A stretch of DNA of 64,000 nucleotides from Tenacibaculum ovolyticum DSM 18103 (GCF_000430545.1 NZ_AUMF01000015.1:1-64000); one strand, 5' to 3'; numbered from the stretch's first letter, positions 27,209 to 36,082 are shown. Notes: a model not told the origin generated them from the letters alone. Numbers and translations: made by a program.

Positions 27209-27694
27209 ATGAAACTATTCGGAATCTTAATTTTTGCCCTTAGCTTTACTCAGTGTGCAAGCATTAAACTAGAAACAACTCCTCCTTTTACTATAAAGTC
27301 TGCCTCTTACTCTCATATTACAGGTGGTTTACCTGGTAATAGTAGTCTTAATTTAATGATTGAATTTTCTGCAAACAAAAGTATCGATTTTAAAAATGTT
27401 TATTTCCAAAACAGAATAGTTACAGCTGTTATTGAAGAAAAACAAAGTAAAAACTACATTGCTGCTCGTTATAAAACCTCAACTAACAACAATAAAGCTG
27501 ATTTAGTTTTAAATGCAGACCCTAAAAAAGAATACGGAAATACAGCTAAGAAACAAGAAAAATTCCCTTTTGAATTAAAAGAAAATGAAGCTATCGTTTC
27601 TTATAAAATAGATACTAAAACTCTTTACTATAAAATAGAAAATATAAAAAAAGAAAGAAAGATTTTTATGCCCTCTTCAAAACCTCAAAACTAA
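27209..27694 (+). CDS. Small secreted or lipid-anchored protein of unknown function
   Basis: A 161-residue protein with a hydrophobic N terminus ending FTQCASIK (possible lipobox Cys16). The rest is beta-rich with no conserved catalytic motif (GGLPGNSSLNLMIEF; FKNVYFQNRIVTAVIEEK). Homologues are probably present in many Flavobacteriaceae, but I do not recognise the family. It stands alone with a strong terminator directly downstream. Confidence 0.7.
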   Translation: MKLFGILIFALSFTQCASIKLETTPPFTIKSASYSHITGGLPGNSSLNLMIEFSANKSIDFKNVYFQNRIVTAVIEEKQSKNYIAARYKTSTNNNKADLVLNADPKKEYGNTAKKQEKFPFELKENEAIVSYKIDTKTLYYKIENIKKERKIFMPSSKPQN

Positions 27695-27695
27695 C

Positions 27696-27724
27696 AAAAA
27701 ACACCTTTTAAAAAGGTGTTTTTT
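27696..27724 (+). terminator. Intrinsic terminator
   Basis: AAAAAACACCTTTT-A-AAAAGGTGTTTTTT starts within two bases of the stop codon and ends in a T run. Confidence 0.85.
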
Positions 27725-27778
27725 GTTTTTGGCACGTATTTTGAAAACTACATAAGTATAACCATAATATAACAGCTT

Positions 27779-28705
27779 ATGAAACGTCTAAAATTACTAT
27801 TCTTATTTATTACTGCAAGTATAACGTTAACATCGTGTGTAGTTCAGAATGAAATAATTGACGGCAACGATTTTTCATTAAACGAATATGTATCGAGTTA
27901 TGATTTATGGTATATTGATTATCATAGAACAGAAGGTTCAGGTGAAGTTCCTTTTTTATCTAAAGCATTTACCGTTTCTTTTTTAAATGGAACCATGTAT
28001 GCTAATAACAATATTACTGATATAGGAAAAACAGGAAATGGTTTAGGAATTGCTGTTGGTTATTATGACACAAATCAGACAGTTTTAGAAACTGATCATG
28101 ATCTTAATGGTAATTATAATTTTGAAGTGATTCAATTAAGTAATAATGAAATTAGAATAGATGATCTCTCTCAAAATGTAAGTTATTATTTAATAGGGTA
28201 TCAAACAAATAATTTTGATTACGATAAATTATTTTATGAAAATATAGAATACTTTTTACAAGAATACGTTGCTTGGGAAAAAACCAATGAAGTAGATGGT
28301 ACTCCAAATCCTTTTGATGAAGAACATTTTTTACAGTTTACACCTGAGAATGATGTAACATTTCGTTCATCTCATGACGCTTTTGGCACGAATATTGATT
28401 ACCTGAATTGGGAATATATAGGGGGTTATGAAGTAGCAAATATTTCAGGTTATAACGACTTAAAATTTTTAACACTTAATTATGATGGTGGAGATACTGA
28501 AGAGTTTGAATTGAGCGTTATAAATGATGGAAAGATTAAACTCTTTCATATAAGTTCTGAAACAACGTACACTTTTTCTGGTAGAGGATTTGTACAATAT
28601 TTAAAAGCTAAAAATAAAAGTATTACAAAAACTACTGTAAGGAATAACGGTAGAAAACGTACTAAAATACAACGTAAAACCGTTGATAGAAAATATTTAA
28701 AATAA
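27779..28705 (+). CDS. Lipoprotein of unknown function with basic tail
   Basis: A 308-residue lipoprotein (Cys20, TLTSCVV) that is beta-rich and acidic through the middle, with repeated Asn/Asp/Tyr stretches, then a strongly basic tail (KNKSITKTTVRNNGRKRTKIQRKTVDRKYLK broken here to describe: mostly K and R). I recognise no domain. Related proteins are sometimes named nicotinic acid mononucleotide adenylyltransferase, but no nucleotidyl transferase motif is seen. The basic tail may contact the envelope or nucleic acid. Confidence 0.7.
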   Translation: MKRLKLLFLFITASITLTSCVVQNEIIDGNDFSLNEYVSSYDLWYIDYHRTEGSGEVPFLSKAFTVSFLNGTMYANNNITDIGKTGNGLGIAVGYYDTNQTVLETDHDLNGNYNFEVIQLSNNEIRIDDLSQNVSYYLIGYQTNNFDYDKLFYENIEYFLQEYVAWEKTNEVDGTPNPFDEEHFLQFTPENDVTFRSSHDAFGTNIDYLNWEYIGGYEVANISGYNDLKFLTLNYDGGDTEEFELSVINDGKIKLFHISSETTYTFSGRGFVQYLKAKNKSITKTTVRNNGRKRTKIQRKTVDRKYLK

Positions 28706-28752
28706 AGTTTGGTTAGTTGATTTTTGGTTGGAGTAGTTACCAACTAAAAGAT

Positions 28753-28786
28753 ACCGCTCTAGAAGTAGAGCGGTTTTTCTTTTTTA
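28753..28786 (+). terminator. Intrinsic terminator
   Basis: ACCGCTCTA - GAAG - TAGAGCGGT followed by a T-rich tract, after the lipoprotein gene. Confidence 0.87.
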
Positions 28787-28835
28787 TAATATTTGCTTAA
28801 CGTAAAATATTTTACCTTTATAGAAAAAAATAAAA

Positions 28836-29591
28836 ATGCAACAAACCGCTTTAATTACAGGAGCAACTTCGGGTATTGGTAAAGAAACCGCTCGTATTTT
28901 TGCTAAAAACAACATTAACCTTATTATTTGTGGAAGGCGCACCGAAAAACTACAAGAACTCAAACAAGAGCTATCAGCCTTAACAAAAGTACATACATTA
29001 CAATTTGATGTTCGTTATAAAGAACAAGTACAAGAAGCCATTGGCAACTTACCTGATGCATTTAAACATATTGATATTCTTATTAATAATGCTGGTAATG
29101 CACATGGCTTAAGTAGTATTCAAGAAGGAAGTATTGATGATTGGGATGCAATGATTGATGGAAACGTAAAAGGTTTATTATATGTTTCAAAAGCAATCAT
29201 ACCTCAAATGGTTGATAGAAACAACGGATTTATTCTTAATATTGGATCTATTGCAGGTAAAGACGTGTATCCTAACGGAAATGTATATTGCGCTTCAAAG
29301 TTTGCTGTAAACGCTTTAAATAAAGGAATGCGTATTGATTTAAACAAACATAATATTAGAGTTTCTGCTATTCATCCAGGATTAGTAGAAACTGAATTTT
29401 CAGATGTTCGTTTTAAAGGAGATACAGATAAAGCAAAAACTGTGTACCAAGGATATAAAGCATTGCAACCTGAAGATATTGCTGATATTATTTACTTTGT
29501 TATTAGCAGACCTTATCATGTAAATATTGAAGATTTAGTTGTTTACCCTACCGCACAAGCTACAGCAACTATTCTGAATAAAAATATATAA
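28836..29591 (+). CDS. SDR family NAD(P)-dependent oxidoreductase
   Basis: A 251-residue classical short-chain dehydrogenase. The cofactor motif is TGATSGIG (8-15) with R34/R35 favouring NADP, the NNAG motif is at 84-87, and catalytic residues S138, Y151 and K155 (YCASK) are present. It resembles YdfG-type 3-hydroxy-acid dehydrogenases. A 14-bp palindrome GTAAAATATTTTAC lies at 28802-28815 upstream. The AlbA_2-type gene begins three bases after its stop codon, so the two are probably one operon. Confidence 0.92.
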   Translation: MQQTALITGATSGIGKETARIFAKNNINLIICGRRTEKLQELKQELSALTKVHTLQFDVRYKEQVQEAIGNLPDAFKHIDILINNAGNAHGLSSIQEGSIDDWDAMIDGNVKGLLYVSKAIIPQMVDRNNGFILNIGSIAGKDVYPNGNVYCASKFAVNALNKGMRIDLNKHNIRVSAIHPGLVETEFSDVRFKGDTDKAKTVYQGYKALQPEDIADIIYFVISRPYHVNIEDLVVYPTAQATATILNKNI

Positions 29592-29594
29592 TTA

Positions 29595-30734
29595 GTGATA
29601 AACAAACGTCTTTTAATTAAAAACCTACTTTCTCATAACAATGAGAATAGTTTTTATGATAAAAAACAAAAGCTTTCCTTAAATTCAAAAGAAGGAAAGG
29701 CTAAGTTTATAAAACACGTTTGTGCTCTATCTAACTCAAACCCCAATAACAACTCATACATTATTATTGGGGTTGAAGATGAAGAAAATAAGATTTTAGG
29801 AGTCGATTTTTATGATGATAGTAAAATTCAGAACTTAATAAACGCTTACTTAAACAATCCTCCAAAAATTGAATATGAAAATGTTCCTTTTCCGCGTTTA
29901 CCTCGTCATAAAGTAATAGGTTTGGTTACTATTTATCCTAATAGTCAAATTACATCACTTTTAAAAAACAATTGGAAATACCGTAAAAACACTATTTTTT
30001 TTCGCAGAGGAAGTAATTCAATGCCTTCTGAAGGTAATTTTAAATTAAATGATGTAAATACTGCTATTGTAGCTGCAATTGAAAAAAATGCTAGCAATAA
30101 TATAAAATTAACCCTCGATGGCGTTTTTGATTTTATAAATAATCACAAACCTGAGTACAATCCACAATACAAAGTATTTAACGAACAGTTTGTATTGTGT
30201 TGGGCAGGTAAAAAAAAACTAATTAACAATGAGGTATTTTATACTAGAGTAGATATTGAATTGATAAATGAACAAGTTCGTTTGTTTTTTTCTGCTTTAG
30301 ATGATGTGCAAATTACCTACAACGAACAATCGTTTATAATTACCGAATACATTGTTTTAGGTATTGATGAAAGCAAAAAACATTATCCGCTAGAAAAAAC
30401 AATTATTCATTTTAAAGGTAATGGAAAACACGATATTGTTACCGAATTTTTGTTTAAAGCACCTATATACAACCCTACTATTTTAAATCACATTTACGAT
30501 AATAACAATCGTATTATTACCAAAATATTGAGTAACAAAGTGCTTTCGGTAACAGAGAGTGAAAATGTTTACAAGTTACCTACCTCCTATTTAATATGTT
30601 ATTTAAACGGGTTTTTAGAAGCTCCACAACAATTAAAAAAAGCAAAAAACTACATTAAAAGTTTAGAAAACAAAACTACTTATATAAAATACAAAGAAGC
30701 AATACGTGTTATACGTAAAGTTAGGTATAGTTAA
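29595..30734 (+). CDS. AlbA_2/Schlafen-type putative DNA-binding protein
   Basis: A 379-residue protein with an N-terminal AlbA_2 (Schlafen AAA_4) domain at about 10-150, visible as SKEGKAKFIKHVCALSNSNP, SYIIIGVEDEENKILGVD and the RRGSNSMPSE ending. The domain is found in predicted transcription regulators and some defence proteins. The C-terminal ~220 residues match nothing I recognise. Start is a GTG three bases after the SDR stop; no ATG lies in the next 30 codons that keeps the domain whole. Function unknown. Confidence 0.72.
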   Translation: MINKRLLIKNLLSHNNENSFYDKKQKLSLNSKEGKAKFIKHVCALSNSNPNNNSYIIIGVEDEENKILGVDFYDDSKIQNLINAYLNNPPKIEYENVPFPRLPRHKVIGLVTIYPNSQITSLLKNNWKYRKNTIFFRRGSNSMPSEGNFKLNDVNTAIVAAIEKNASNNIKLTLDGVFDFINNHKPEYNPQYKVFNEQFVLCWAGKKKLINNEVFYTRVDIELINEQVRLFFSALDDVQITYNEQSFIITEYIVLGIDESKKHYPLEKTIIHFKGNGKHDIVTEFLFKAPIYNPTILNHIYDNNNRIITKILSNKVLSVTESENVYKLPTSYLICYLNGFLEAPQQLKKAKNYIKSLENKTTYIKYKEAIRVIRKVRYS

Positions 30735-30947
30735 AATAACTATGAAATCTAATTAAGACCTTGAGCGAATGGTTTTTATTAAATCTTTGAAAATCTTATA
30801 TGCGCATCAAAATTAGTTTTCCTCATAATTAAATAACTCTTTTTTCAATTCCATTTAAGAGCAATACTTATGTGAACATTACATAAAATACTGCTAGGTT
30901 CAATTTTTATTCTCTATAAATTTTTACTCTCAAAAAAACATAACAAA
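30735..30947. other. Gene-free stretch before the GG-leader peptide gene
   Basis: Nothing coding is seen in the first part of the 330-base gap before 31065; its second half carries a promoter and a hairpin, listed separately. Confidence 0.6.
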
Positions 30948-30978
30948 TTGATTAATAATATATTATTAATTATATTTG
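30948..30978 (+). promoter_or_regulatory. Candidate promoter of the GG-leader peptide gene
   Basis: TTG (30948-30950) and TATATTTG (30971-30978) match the Bacteroidota -33/-7 elements with a 20-base spacer. Transcription from it would leave a leader of roughly 80 bases containing a hairpin before the ATG. Confidence 0.6.
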
Positions 30979-31007
30979 AAAGAGTTCTTTCGCGAGAAGA
31001 TAGACAT

Positions 31008-31041
31008 AAACCTTGAATGTCTTTAAATTGTTCAAGGGTTT
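31008..31041 (+). promoter_or_regulatory. Hairpin in the leader of the GG-leader peptide gene
   Basis: AAACCTTGAA and TTCAAGGGTTT pair with a single-base bulge across a 13-base loop in the presumed 5' untranslated region, ending about 24 bases before the ATG. No T run follows, so it is not a terminator; it could affect mRNA stability or translation. Confidence 0.45.
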
Positions 31042-31064
31042 AATCAATTGAAATTATTATTATT

Positions 31065-31247
31065 ATGAAAAAACAAATTTTAAACCTTGGAAAAAAGTTA
31101 AACAAAAAAGATCAACAAGAAATTAAAGGAGGAAGAATATTTTTTGATTGTACCGACTTTTGCAGAAGTAGTTGGAGCAATAGAAATTATTACATACAAC
31201 ATCAATTAGAGGAGTATGGTATAGATTGGTCTCATTGTTCTTGTTAA
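31065..31247 (+). CDS. Double-glycine leader Cys-rich peptide (RiPP/bacteriocin-like)
   Basis: A 60-residue peptide. Residues 1-23 form a double-glycine leader of the type seen in Bacteroidota natural-product precursors (LGKKLNKKDQQEIKGG), with cleavage expected after G23. The 37-residue core has four cysteines (C29, C33, C58, C60), aromatic residues and a W-S-H-C-S-C end. No modification enzyme or peptidase-containing exporter is adjacent. It has its own promoter, leader hairpin and terminator. It could be a bacteriocin, a modified natural product or a signal peptide; the leader call is firm, the role is inferred. Confidence 0.75.
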   Translation: MKKQILNLGKKLNKKDQQEIKGGRIFFDCTDFCRSSWSNRNYYIQHQLEEYGIDWSHCSC

Positions 31248-31266
31248 TCTTTAGAACATAATACGT

Positions 31267-31309
31267 TAATGATGGTCAGTATTTTTTAAATATTGACTAT
31301 CATTTTTTT
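31267..31309 (+). terminator. Terminator of the GG-leader peptide gene
   Basis: GATGGTCAGTATTT and AAATATTGACTATC pair (with a G-U pair) around a short loop, followed by seven T residues. Confidence 0.8.
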
Positions 31310-31366
31310 CATATTAAAACATAATTTATATTCTTGCTTGTATACGTATTATTAAATACAGAAATA

Positions 31367-32476
31367 CTATGCTTTAATCAGTTCAAAATCATTTTTTTCA
31401 AACTCTTTCCCATTAATAATTATTGATAATTGATGTTTCCCTAGGTGAAATTTTCGGGTTGTAATTACCTTAAAAGATTGTTTACGATTAATTATTGTTG
31501 ATGAATTTTTTAGATACTCCTTTTCACTTATTTTAAACACTTTCTTTGATAAACTCCCATTTGCTTTTTGGTAATAAAGTCCATATTCTAACCTTACTTT
31601 TGAAGGTGAGCTATTTGTGTTTTTAAGTTCAAATGTAAATTCTAAAAATGTTCCTATTTTAACTTTAGGTGTAATAATTTCTAGATTATTAATTTTGAAT
31701 TTTTCAACAGAACCAAATCCAAATAATTTCAGAACATCTAAATCTCCTTGTTTTAAAAGTGTTCTACAAGCGTGTTTAATTACCCAATCTACTTCTGCTG
31801 TTTTTCCTTGCCAACTTTTAACAAGTCTAATAACCATATTTGGGTTATCTTTTGAAATATCGTTTAAATTATTTGCTACACTTCTTCTTACACTTTCTGA
31901 TTTATCATCTTTTAACCGTTCAAGAATAGGAATAATTGGAGCAGGGTTGTTTTTTAACGAAGGAATAGCCATCGCCCAAGGTAACCTTGGCCTACAACCT
32001 TCTGTAGCAAGCCTCCTAACCATTGTGTGTTTATGCTTTGACCATATATACATTTGTTTTATCATTTCAACTTCATATTTTATGATAAATGGTCTAACAG
32101 CAAATTCACAACTTGTAAATTGCGTTATTTGTTCAAATGTTTCTATAGATTTAGTATAATTTTCTAAACCATATAACTCAATAAAATCTGGAAGAAACAT
32201 AAATTCAATACTATTTTCCTTAATTCCATTTTTTTCTAATTGATGGATTAACCTTAAAATTGTATCTATGTTTTCATCAAAATTTTCAGACAAATGATTT
32301 TTTAACACAATTGAGATATGTCTCATTCGTTGTTTTAATTCTCGATTCTCCCATTTATTATCATAAATACATTTTAAAAATGACTTTTTATCAAAGTCAG
32401 ATTTTACTTGTATTAATGTGTTAACAAAAGAATCAAAGAATTTTTGATTGTAAATATTTTTAAATAGTTCTGCCAT
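31367..32476 (-). CDS. AlkC-like DNA alkylation repair glycosylase
   Basis: A 369-residue protein with an N-terminal HEAT-like repeat region (about 1-250) and the AlkC hallmark RRLATEGCRPRLPWA, then SVRRSVANNLNDISKDNP. The last ~110 residues (KVKIGTFLEFTFELKNTNSSPSKVRLEYGLYY onward, described by its first motifs) are beta-rich and resemble the Ig-like domain of the AlkC-beta subgroup. Characterised AlkC excises 3-methyl-type adducts without flipping the base. It is alone on the minus strand, beside the GG-leader peptide gene. Confidence 0.82.
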   Translation of the reverse strand: MAELFKNIYNQKFFDSFVNTLIQVKSDFDKKSFLKCIYDNKWENRELKQRMRHISIVLKNHLSENFDENIDTILRLIHQLEKNGIKENSIEFMFLPDFIELYGLENYTKSIETFEQITQFTSCEFAVRPFIIKYEVEMIKQMYIWSKHKHTMVRRLATEGCRPRLPWAMAIPSLKNNPAPIIPILERLKDDKSESVRRSVANNLNDISKDNPNMVIRLVKSWQGKTAEVDWVIKHACRTLLKQGDLDVLKLFGFGSVEKFKINNLEIITPKVKIGTFLEFTFELKNTNSSPSKVRLEYGLYYQKANGSLSKKVFKISEKEYLKNSSTIINRKQSFKVITTRKFHLGKHQLSIIINGKEFEKNDFELIKA

Positions 32477-32550
32477 TATTTTCTATAGTAGTTTCTTTGT
32501 ATTATACACAACAGTCTCGCACAACCGTTAGTTACGAGTAAAATTAGTTT

Positions 32551-32727
32551 TTATTTTAACACAAGCTTTGACAATTTCATGTTTTGTTTCTTTCGTTTGT
32601 AATGATTTTGTATTACTTGATTCAAATAAATTTTTGTTCTAATCAGTTCAAATTTTAATTCGTTTAAAAGCTTAGAAAGTAAAGAAGAACACCACTCAAT
32701 AAAACCGGAATTGTTGTTAGTCTCATT
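32551..32727 (-). pseudogene. Possible coding remnant
   Basis: An open frame of 58 codons plus stop (begins NETNNNSGFIEW, ends KLSKLVLK) has a protein-like helical composition but no start codon, and an in-frame TGA lies directly upstream. It may be the degraded end of a former gene. No family recognised; support is weak. Confidence 0.2.
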
Positions 32728-32970
32728 TCAATCATTCTCTTGTGCCACCACACTTTCTTTTAACTATTGTTTATAACTTACCAAAAATAAACACAAGTCA
32801 AAAATCATAAATCTTTTTTCATTTTACTACTTAAAACAGGGTTATATTAAAAATAACGCAAAAAAAAATATGCGCATTTAATTAAGAGTATAAAAAATAT
32901 TTAAAATGATATATTTTATAAACGTTAAAACAGTTTTAATAAATCAGCTAAATAGTACTATCTTAAAAAG

Positions 32971-32978
32971 TATCTTTG
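32971..32978 (+). promoter_or_regulatory. Candidate -7 element
   Basis: TATCTTTG matches TAnnTTTG exactly, 20 bases before the radical SAM ATG. No clear -33 TTG. Confidence 0.45.
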
Positions 32979-32997
32979 TGCTTTATTTATTTTTTAT

Positions 32998-34857
32998 ATG
33001 GCTATAAACACGCTTTTAATAACACCTCCTTTTACACAATTAAATACAGCGTATCCTGCAACGGCATACATTAAAGGTTTTTTAGAATCTAAAAATGTAA
33101 AAGCAACACAAATGGATTTAAGTATTGAGTTGTTTACCGCAGTGTTTACCAAAGAATTTATAGATGCTATTTTTAAGCAAGCTGAAATGCTTGGTAATAG
33201 CGATTTTCCATTGGTTTATAAACAAAAGCAAGAATATATAAATAAAGTAGATTCTGTAATGAATTATTTACGTGTGCAAGAAGTTACTGCTGCGTATCAG
33301 ATGGTACATAAAGATTATTTACCACATGGCCATAGGCGTAATAAACTAAATAAAGATTTAACTACCGAATTCGGAAAATTAGGGATTTTAGACAAAGCCA
33401 AACACATTGCTACATTATTTGTTGAGGAGTTAGGTGATTTTATAAATGCCAATGTTGATGAATTTTTCTCTTTTACACGCTATGCTGAACAACTAGGAAG
33501 ATCTGCCTCTAGTTTCGATACTATTGATGAGTTTTTACAATATGAAACTACATTAATAGAAGATGAAATGTTGTATTTGTTAGATGAAAAATTACAACAA
33601 GATACGTATGATTTAATCTGTTTTACAGTTCCTTTTCCTGGTAATTTATTTTCTGCATTACGATGTGCTCAGTTTATAAAAAAGCAATATCCTAATATAA
33701 AAACTGCTATGGGTGGTGGCTATTGTAATACAGAATTAAGACGCTTGTCTGATCCTCGAATTTTCGATTTTATAGATTTTATTACCTTAGATGATGGTGA
33801 GGGACCTTTATTAAAAATTACTAAATTTTTAGACGGTAAAATAAATGAAGATTCTTTAGAAAGAACTTTCATTTGTAAAAATAACAAGGTCGTTTATACC
33901 AATAAAATACCAAACACTATATTCCATCATAAAAACTTACCTGCTCCTAGTTATTTAGGGCTTCCAACAAATAAATATTTATCTTTTTTAGATGTAATGA
34001 ATCCGATGCACAGAATGTGGTCTGATGGTAAATGGAATAAACTAACCATTTCTCATGGGTGCTATTGGAAACAGTGTTCTTTTTGTGATGTTACTTTAGA
34101 TTATATAGGAAATTATCAAAATACGACAGCAGATGATTTAGTAAATAAAATTGAAAAAATAATATCAGAAACTGGTATTACAGGTTTTCATTTTGTTGAT
34201 GAAGCTGCGCCGCCGAAAATGTTGAGAGCTCTAGCAAATAAGCTACTAGAAAGAAAGGTTTATATTACTTGGTGGACCAACATTCGATTCGAAAAAACAT
34301 TTACACCTGAACTTTGTTCTTTATTATCAAAATCTGGCTGTATTGCTGTTACTGGTGGTTTGGAAGTTGCTTCTGATAGGTTATTAGCGAAAATGAAAAA
34401 AGGAGTAGATATTGGTCAAGTTGCTAGAGTTACCAGAGCTTTTGCTGATGAAAACATTATGGTACATGCTTATTTAATGTTTGGTTTCCCTACAGAAACA
34501 GCGCAAGAGACTATTGATTCTTTAGAGGTTGTTCGTCAGTTATTTCAAAACAATTGTATTCAATCTGCTTTTTGGCATATGTTTGCTTGTACTAGTCATA
34601 GCCCCGTTGGTAAAAACCCTGATGAATTTTCAATTAACATTACAGGTCCCGAATTTAAAGGTTTTGCAGAGAATGATTTGTATCACGAAGATCCTACAGG
34701 TGCTGAACATCATTTATATAGCGAAGGATTAAATACCGCTTTAAACAATTACTTAAATTACAAAGGATTTGAAATTCCTTTACATAAATACTTCGATTTT
34801 AAAATACCTAAAACAACCCAACAAACTAATTTAATAGAAGGTTTTTTGACTGTGTAG
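32998..34857 (+). CDS. B12-binding-domain radical SAM protein
   Basis: A 619-residue protein. The N-terminal part (about 1-270) resembles a cobalamin-binding Rossmann region (LLITPPFTQLNTAYPATAY; FTVPFPGNLFSALR; GGGYCNTELRR), and the middle is a radical SAM barrel with an FeS motif HGCYWKQCSFC. The cysteines are C355, C360 and C363, i.e. CX4CX2C rather than the classic CX3CX2C. GGLEVASDRLLAKMKKG and AYLMFGFPTET mark the second half of the barrel. Reaction unknown. It is solitary, with a very short leader. Confidence 0.88.
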   Translation: MAINTLLITPPFTQLNTAYPATAYIKGFLESKNVKATQMDLSIELFTAVFTKEFIDAIFKQAEMLGNSDFPLVYKQKQEYINKVDSVMNYLRVQEVTAAYQMVHKDYLPHGHRRNKLNKDLTTEFGKLGILDKAKHIATLFVEELGDFINANVDEFFSFTRYAEQLGRSASSFDTIDEFLQYETTLIEDEMLYLLDEKLQQDTYDLICFTVPFPGNLFSALRCAQFIKKQYPNIKTAMGGGYCNTELRRLSDPRIFDFIDFITLDDGEGPLLKITKFLDGKINEDSLERTFICKNNKVVYTNKIPNTIFHHKNLPAPSYLGLPTNKYLSFLDVMNPMHRMWSDGKWNKLTISHGCYWKQCSFCDVTLDYIGNYQNTTADDLVNKIEKIISETGITGFHFVDEAAPPKMLRALANKLLERKVYITWWTNIRFEKTFTPELCSLLSKSGCIAVTGGLEVASDRLLAKMKKGVDIGQVARVTRAFADENIMVHAYLMFGFPTETAQETIDSLEVVRQLFQNNCIQSAFWHMFACTSHSPVGKNPDEFSINITGPEFKGFAENDLYHEDPTGAEHHLYSEGLNTALNNYLNYKGFEIPLHKYFDFKIPKTTQQTNLIEGFLTV

Positions 34858-34876
34858 TTTTTTGTTTAACTCTTAT

Positions 34877-36070
34877 TTACACAAAATTCAACTTAGAAAA
34901 TTGTTTGTTTAATATTTTAGCATCATCAACCTTAAGCCATTTACCTAATAATGTTGCATAGATTTCTCTAAAATCAATTTCGTGCTTTAAATCACCATTG
35001 GCATCTAAATTTTGTAAGTCGGCTAAATCATTATACATTCCTTGTTTTTTTAGATTTTTACTTATTACAAAAACATTGTTCGCTGTACCATGATCGGTAC
35101 CATTTGCAGCATTTTGTTGCACCCTACGGCCAAATTCAGAAAAAGTAATAATCAATGTATCTTTAAGAGTATTGTTTTTCTCTAAATCATTTACAAAAAC
35201 CTCCATGCTATCAGCATATAACTCTAATAAGCGTGCTTGCTTATTTTTTTGATTTACATGGGTGTCAAATCCGCTTAAAGCTGCATAATACACTTGAGTT
35301 TCTAATCCTGAATTTATAAACTCTCCAATCGTTTTTAATTGTTTTCCAAACACGTTTTTAGGATACTTTGCTTTAGAGGTTGTTGTTTTTCTTTTCTCAT
35401 AAATATGTTTTGCAGATGATTTTGCATCAATCATTGTATTATATAAATAACCTAAGTTGTGTTCGCTTAAATGAGTATCATTGTAATGATTTAAAACATC
35501 ATTAAAAAATGGTTGTTTTAACGACTCGTAAAACAATTTAGGATTCGTTACTGCTAATCCGTTTTGAAGCGCTCCTTTTAGCATTAAAGACAAGCTTTCG
35601 TCTACCTCTATTGCTTTATAAGGCTTTGATTTTGTTTCATCTAAAAAACGACCTACCCAACCACTTTGTAAATACTCATTACTATCACTTGCTGTTTGCC
35701 AAATATCTGTCGAACGAAAATGTGAACGATTCGGATTTGGGTATCCTACATTGTTAATAATACTTACATAACCTTTATCATACAATTTTTGTAACGGGGC
35801 CAAACTTGCATGTAAACCAACCTCATCATTTAATTGTAATAATTTATTCTTCGGAATTGCAATTCCACTTCTTTTTCGATAATAAATATCATTTCTAAAA
35901 GGAACAACCGTATTTAAACCATCATTACCTCCTTTTAATTGAATGATTACAATTTTTTTATTACTAAATAATTGTTGAGCATTTTGTTCAAAGGCCTTTA
36001 CAAACTGAGGAACAAAAAATAATCCTCCAGACGCTAATGATGTTCTTTTTATAAAATTTCTTCTATCCAT
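34877..36070 (-). CDS. DUF1501 domain protein
   Basis: A 397-residue protein with a twin-arginine-like N terminus (MDRRNFIKRTSLASGG) and the sulfatase-like DUF1501 fold: IIQLKGGNDGLNTVVPF, GYPNPNRSHFRSTDIWQ, TFSEFGRRVQQNAANGTDHGTAN. Members are predicted periplasmic or secreted proteins, found encoded with DUF1800 proteins throughout Bacteroidota. It lies 12 bases downstream of the DUF1800 gene. The enzymatic role is not established. Confidence 0.92.
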   Translation of the reverse strand: MDRRNFIKRTSLASGGLFFVPQFVKAFEQNAQQLFSNKKIVIIQLKGGNDGLNTVVPFRNDIYYRKRSGIAIPKNKLLQLNDEVGLHASLAPLQKLYDKGYVSIINNVGYPNPNRSHFRSTDIWQTASDSNEYLQSGWVGRFLDETKSKPYKAIEVDESLSLMLKGALQNGLAVTNPKLFYESLKQPFFNDVLNHYNDTHLSEHNLGYLYNTMIDAKSSAKHIYEKRKTTTSKAKYPKNVFGKQLKTIGEFINSGLETQVYYAALSGFDTHVNQKNKQARLLELYADSMEVFVNDLEKNNTLKDTLIITFSEFGRRVQQNAANGTDHGTANNVFVISKNLKKQGMYNDLADLQNLDANGDLKHEIDFREIYATLLGKWLKVDDAKILNKQFSKLNFV

Positions 36071-36082
36071 TTCTTTTACTTT

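Larger units (their letters stand above)
32477..32997. other. Gene-poor stretch with a decayed open frame
   Basis: This is about 520 bases without a supported gene. The minus strand holds a 59-codon frame at 32551-32727 with no start codon. The last 30 bases before 32998 hold the promoter element of the radical SAM gene. Confidence 0.5.

Noticed and set aside
27779..28705. Database-style name nicotinic acid mononucleotide adenylyltransferase
   Set aside because: No nucleotidyltransferase motif is visible; the protein is a lipoprotein with a basic tail.
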